64,000 bases of DNA from Streptomyces pristinaespiralis (lineage in GTDB: Bacteria; Actinomycetota; Actinomycetes; Streptomycetales; Streptomycetaceae), in NCBI RefSeq assembly GCF_001278075.1, contig NZ_CP011340.1, forward strand, positions 4,898,001 through 4,962,000, given 5' to 3'. This document shows, in pieces, positions 60,985 to 64,000 of this stretch; within the stretch, counting starts at the first letter, position 1, and each line of letters opens with the position of its first letter. The notes beneath the pieces are model-generated. The model was not told the DNA's origin. It did no database searches and was given only the letters and a program-made list of their open reading frames with translations. A program made the position numbers and the translations under genes.

Positions 60985-61025
60985 CGCCGACGGCGGTCCC
61001 CCTGCGGGGGTGACCGCCGTCGGCG
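60985..61025 (+). terminator. Strong terminator after the TetR gene
   Basis: CGCCGACGGCGGTC (60985-60998) pairs with its exact complement at 61012-61025, and an inner CCCC/GGGG stem continues it. Confidence 0.8.
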
Positions 61026-61099
61026 TTCTCGTGTCCGGAAGCGACCCACGACGCTGCTAGGGTGACGTGCGCTCGTCAACCGAGCCCTTTCGCCGACAC

Positions 61100-61117
61100 T
61101 TTCAACGGGGGTTGAAA
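61100..61117 (+). promoter_or_regulatory. Hairpin presenting the ribosome-binding site in its loop
   Basis: TTTCAAC-GGGG-GTTGAAA is a perfect 7-bp stem with the GGGG ribosome-binding sequence as its tetraloop, one base before the GTG at 61119. Confidence 0.45.
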
Positions 61118-61118
61118 C

Positions 61119-61604
61119 GTGAAGATCCGTCATGTCCGCGCCATTGCCGTCTTCGGAATCGCGCTCGTCGCACTGACCGGGGCCCGTGGCTCCGGCGGTG
61201 GTGGCTGTGACAACTCCAGCAGTTCCAGCAGCTCCAGCAGCGGCGGCAGCCACCGCGACGACGACAGCGGAAGCACGGGCGGCGTCTCCGTCCCCGGCGG
61301 TTCCGGCGCCGACAAGGCCGCACGCGACATCACCATCGACGAGTGCAAGTACGACGACGCGACGAAGGCGCTCACGGCGAAGATCACCATCAACAACAGT
61401 GGCTCGCTGGACTACGACTACGACGTCACCATGAAGTTCACCGGTGGCGTCGGCGGCACGGCCGTCCCGGCGACCGCGAGCGAGACGGCGATCGCCGTCG
61501 CCGCGGGCGCCTCGGAGACGACCGTGCTCAGCACCCCGTACACCGGCTCCGGCGACGGCTCCGAGTACACCAAGTGCGAGGTCTCGCGGGCTTCCCGCAG
61601 CTGA
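61119..61604 (+). CDS. Small Ser-rich exported protein
   Basis: A 161-residue exported protein. The signal-like N-terminus (KIRHVRAIAVFGIALVALTG) is followed by a Gly-rich segment with one Cys (GGGGC, not a standard lipobox) and a Ser run of nine residues encoded by repeated tcc/agc codons. The C-terminal 95 residues form a likely beta-sandwich (ITIDECKYDDATKALTAKI, ITINNSGSLDYDYDVTM) with a possible disulfide between ECKYD and TKCEV. I do not recognise a named family. The GTG start follows a GGGGG site held in a small hairpin. Confidence 0.75.
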   Translation: MKIRHVRAIAVFGIALVALTGARGSGGGGCDNSSSSSSSSSGGSHRDDDSGSTGGVSVPGGSGADKAARDITIDECKYDDATKALTAKITINNSGSLDYDYDVTMKFTGGVGGTAVPATASETAIAVAAGASETTVLSTPYTGSGDGSEYTKCEVSRASRS

Positions 61605-61635
61605 CCCGCGAACGCCCGGGCGTCCCGGCCGGCCG

Positions 61636-62412
61636 TCAGCGCAGCCGGAAGCCGTCCTTGCCCCGCCTCTCCTCGAACAGCCCGGCCTGCCGCTCCGGCG
61701 GCAGGTTGCCGAGCGTGACCAGGTGCGGGGCAAGGGCGAGCGCCCGGGACCGTGACGCCTCGGTGGCCGCCCACACGGCGCGTACCGTCCCCTGGACGGC
61801 GTCCGTCGGACACGACGCGATCATCTCCGCGGCGCGCAGCGCCGCCGCTGCCGCGCCGCCGGGCTCCGTCAGCTCGGAGACCAGGCCCACTTCGTACGCA
61901 CGGCGTGCGGTCAGCCGTTCCGCCGTGCCCATCAGGGCCGTCCGGGCCACCTCGCCGGCCGGCATCCGCTGGGCCATGAAGACTGACTCGTAGGCGCTGA
62001 CCATCCCGTACGTGGTGTGCGGGTCGAAGAACGTCGCCTCGCGCGAGGCGATCACGAACTCGCTCTCGCCGAGCAGGTAGAACGCCCCGCCGCAGGCCAT
62101 GCCCTCGACGGCCGCGATCACCGGCTTCCACAGGTCGTTCGCCTTGGGGCCGACCGCCAGCAGCGGATCGTCGAGGGAGTACGGCGAGGACGGCTGCGGC
62201 ACCTCGGCCGAGCGGTCGACGCCCGTGCAGAACGCCCTGGTGCCCGCGCCCGTCAGCACCACGGCCCGCACCTCGTCGTCGCGGCGGAACTGCCGCCAAG
62301 CGGCAGCCAGTTCGGCCGCCGTTTCCAGGTCGATCGCGTTGAGTCTGGCGGGCCGGTCGAGGGTGACCAGGGCGACGCCGCTGTCCTTGTCCCTCTCCAC
62401 GCGCAGGCTCAT
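61636..62412 (-). CDS. Enoyl-CoA hydratase/isomerase-like protein
   Basis: A 258-residue crotonase-fold protein. Motifs are ALVTLDRPARLNAIDLETA, AGTRAFCTGVDRS and VEGMACGGAFYLLGESEFVI. Catalytic acids at the usual positions are not obvious: the segment reads FFDPHTTYGMVSAYES, so activity may differ from simple hydration. The ATG at 62412 overlaps the stop of the DUF35 gene (ATGA), making it the third gene of a thiolase - DUF35 - hydratase operon. No island operator is inside the window for this operon; its promoter may lie past 64000. Confidence 0.88.
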   Translation of the reverse strand: MSLRVERDKDSGVALVTLDRPARLNAIDLETAAELAAAWRQFRRDDEVRAVVLTGAGTRAFCTGVDRSAEVPQPSSPYSLDDPLLAVGPKANDLWKPVIAAVEGMACGGAFYLLGESEFVIASREATFFDPHTTYGMVSAYESVFMAQRMPAGEVARTALMGTAERLTARRAYEVGLVSELTEPGGAAAAALRAAEMIASCPTDAVQGTVRAVWAATEASRSRALALAPHLVTLGNLPPERQAGLFEERRGKDGFRLR

Positions 62413-62831
62413 GCGCGCTCCAGCCGCCAGCGGGGCAGCCCGTCCCGCGTGAACACCACGCGCACGCCGGCGCCGATGCGCAGCCGGGCCGGGTCGACGG
62501 AGTTCAGCGGCGCGTCCGGGGCGGTGACCACGTTGCCGACGAGCCGGATGCGGGGGGCGTCGAGCAGTTCGACGACGACCGCGTTGTAGGGGGCCTGTTC
62601 GGCGTAGCCGGGCAGCAGCGGCGGGTGCGGGAGCACGAACGACCAGATACGGCCGCGGCCGCTCGTCGGGCGCCATTCGCTGTCGAAGGAACCGCAGTGC
62701 GGGCAGCAGGGACGCGGCGGGAACCGCGGTTCGCCGCAGGCGGGGGCGGCGCAGGTCTGGACGCGCAGTTCGCCGCTCGCCGCGTACTTCCAGAAGGGTG
62801 CTCCGTCGTCGTCGATGACCGGTCGCAGCAT
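62409..62831 (-). CDS. DUF35 (OB-fold, zinc ribbon) protein, second copy
   Basis: A 140-residue DUF35 protein. The zinc ribbon holds Cys in CAAPACGEPRFPPRPCCPHC, followed by GRGRIWSFVLPHPPLLPGY and an OB fold ending GVRVVFTRDGLPRW. It lies one base after the thiolase gene stop region and overlaps the hydratase gene, so all three are made together. DUF35 partners of Ltp-type thiolases form aldolase complexes in sterol side-chain breakdown. This pair is the second such module in the window. Confidence 0.92.
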   Translation of the reverse strand: MLRPVIDDDGAPFWKYAASGELRVQTCAAPACGEPRFPPRPCCPHCGSFDSEWRPTSGRGRIWSFVLPHPPLLPGYAEQAPYNAVVVELLDAPRIRLVGNVVTAPDAPLNSVDPARLRIGAGVRVVFTRDGLPRWRLERA

Positions 62832-62832
62832 C

Positions 62833-63981
62833 TCAGCTCCTCAGCAGAAGGGCCGAGGTCGGTACGCCCTCGCCCGCCGTCACCAGGCAGGTCCGGGCAT
62901 CCGGCACCTGGGCCGTCGAGGTGCCCCGCAGTTGCCTGACGCCCTCGTTGATCAGGTTGAAGCCGTGCACGTAGGCCTCGCTGAGGCCGCCGCCCGCGGT
63001 GTTCAGGGGCAGTCGTCCGCCGATCTCCAGCGCGCCGCCTTCGGTGAAGGCCGCGCCCTCGCCCCGTCCGCAGAAGCCGTAGCCCTCCAGGGAGAGCGGG
63101 ATCAGCGGGGTGAACGCGTCGTAGATCTGGGCCACATGGACGTCCTCCGGTCCGAAGTCGGCCTGCTTCCACAGGTGCCGGGCGGCCGTCCAGGCCGGAC
63201 CGGTGAGCGGGTCGTCGTTCCAGTAGTTGACCATTCCGTGGTGCTGGGCGGGCAGGCCCTGGGCGGCGGAGTGGACGTGGACGGGTCTGTGCCGGCAGTC
63301 GCGGGCGCGCTCGGCGCTCACGATCACGCAGGCGAGCGCGCCGTCCGTCTCGAGGCAGTTGTCGAAGAGGCAGAGCGGTTCGCTGATCCAGCGGGCGGTC
63401 ATGTACATCTCGCGGGTGAGCGGCCGGTCGTACATCATCGCGGCCGGGTTCTGGTTGGCACGGTTGCGGCAGGCGAGGGCCACGTTGAAGAAGTGGTCGC
63501 GGGTCGCGCCGTATTCGTGCATGTAACGGCGGGCGAGCATGCCGATCTCGTCGGCGGGCCGCAGCAGACCGAACGGGCGGGTCCACTGGGCGGGGGTCGG
63601 CAGCTGTGCCGTGGTGTTCGTCCAGGGGCGCGGGCCCGAGCCGCGTTTGCGGGAGCGCCAGGCGACGCCGACGCTCGCCTGCCCGGTGGCCACGGCGGCG
63701 GCCAGGTGCGCGACGGTGGCGCACGAGCCGCCTCCCCCGTAGCCGACCTTGGAGAAGAAGGTGACGTCGCCGGCGCCGACGGCCTTGGCGAGCTCGACCT
63801 CGTCGGTCTCCTCCATCGTGTACGAGGCGAAGCCGTCCACCTCCGCGGGGGCGATGCCGGCGTCGTCGAGAGCGGCGAGGACCGCCCGGCAGGCCAGTGT
63901 CTTCTCCGACTCGGGCAGTCGCCTGGCGAAGGCCGTCGAACCGATCCCGACTATCGCCGCCTTGTCCTTGAGGGTCGCCAT
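62833..63981 (-). CDS. Thiolase-fold (Ltp-like) protein, second copy
   Basis: A 382-residue thiolase-superfamily protein. It starts AAIVGIGSTAFARRLPESE and contains VGYGGGGSCATVAHLAAAV, where Cys sits at the nucleophile column, unlike the first copy. HVAQIYDAFTPLIPLSLEGYG and NTAGGGLSEAYVHG complete the family pattern; a Tyr replaces the usual His in the YDAF motif, as in Ltp2-type aldolases. It is the first gene of the thiolase - DUF35 - hydratase operon. Its ATG at 63981 lies 19 bp from the window edge, so upstream control cannot be seen. Confidence 0.9.
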   Translation of the reverse strand: MATLKDKAAIVGIGSTAFARRLPESEKTLACRAVLAALDDAGIAPAEVDGFASYTMEETDEVELAKAVGAGDVTFFSKVGYGGGGSCATVAHLAAAVATGQASVGVAWRSRKRGSGPRPWTNTTAQLPTPAQWTRPFGLLRPADEIGMLARRYMHEYGATRDHFFNVALACRNRANQNPAAMMYDRPLTREMYMTARWISEPLCLFDNCLETDGALACVIVSAERARDCRHRPVHVHSAAQGLPAQHHGMVNYWNDDPLTGPAWTAARHLWKQADFGPEDVHVAQIYDAFTPLIPLSLEGYGFCGRGEGAAFTEGGALEIGGRLPLNTAGGGLSEAYVHGFNLINEGVRQLRGTSTAQVPDARTCLVTAGEGVPTSALLLRS

Positions 63982-64000
63982 GGCCGGAGCGTACAGCTAA

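Noticed and set aside
1..64000. CRISPR arrays, transposases, integrases or prophage genes
   Set aside because: None was seen. The tandem repeats present lack unique spacers, and no recombinase motif was recognised.

Overview
The window is chromosomal DNA from an actinomycete, almost certainly Streptomyces. The evidence is very high GC content, GC-rich third codon positions, frequent GTG starts, ATGA/GTGA overlaps, stem-only terminators, and a gene order (SIS protein - dmdR1 - ... - purU - ... - ECF sigma factor - STAS protein) that I recall from the Streptomyces core chromosome. No phage, transposase, insertion sequence or CRISPR array was seen.

Left part (1-17.8 kb): a PAS sensor, an SIS-domain protein, the iron regulator DmdR1, an alpha/beta hydrolase whose nucleophile position is Ala, a broken small lipoprotein gene, a two-gene ABC exporter, a prim-pol domain protein, an NsdA-like regulator, a Pro/Gly-rich membrane protein, a branched-chain-type binding lipoprotein, a small conserved protein and purU.

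Middle part (17.8-32.1 kb): the most unusual locus is a three-gene operon (trypsin + PknG-like kinase + TPR protein, a four-TM protein with a helical extracytoplasmic domain, and an extracellular solute-binding lipoprotein) with a divergent trypco2-type gene starting 36 bp away. It reads as an envelope-to-cytoplasm signalling or conflict system. An ArsR-like regulator with a divergent MFS exporter, a secreted FG-GAP repeat protein, and an ECF sigma / STAS / EF-hand group follow. The partner gene downstream of the sigma factor appears to have lost its zinc-finger segment through a frameshift.

Right part (32.2-64 kb): a catabolic island with two acyl/acetyl-CoA ligases, an amidohydrolase, four acyl-CoA dehydrogenases, a cyclase-family hydrolase, an SDR, a Zn alcohol dehydrogenase, two enoyl-CoA hydratases, an FMO-like monooxygenase, a flavin reductase and two DUF35 + thiolase pairs. 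Nine near-identical 15-17 bp palindromes (CTGACG-N3-CGTCAG) sit only in front of these operons between 33.7 and 54.2 kb, so the genes appear to form one regulon whose regulator is not evident in the window. The enzyme set resembles beta-oxidation-like breakdown of a cyclic or steroid/terpenoid-like carboxylic acid; the substrate is inferred, not shown. A GlxA-type regulator, an OFA-type MFS transporter and a strange 120-nt tRNA-like element interrupt the island. A PQQ-repeat Ser/Thr kinase, a VOC protein, a TetR regulator behind a DnaA-box cluster and a small Ser-rich exported protein lie between its last two blocks.
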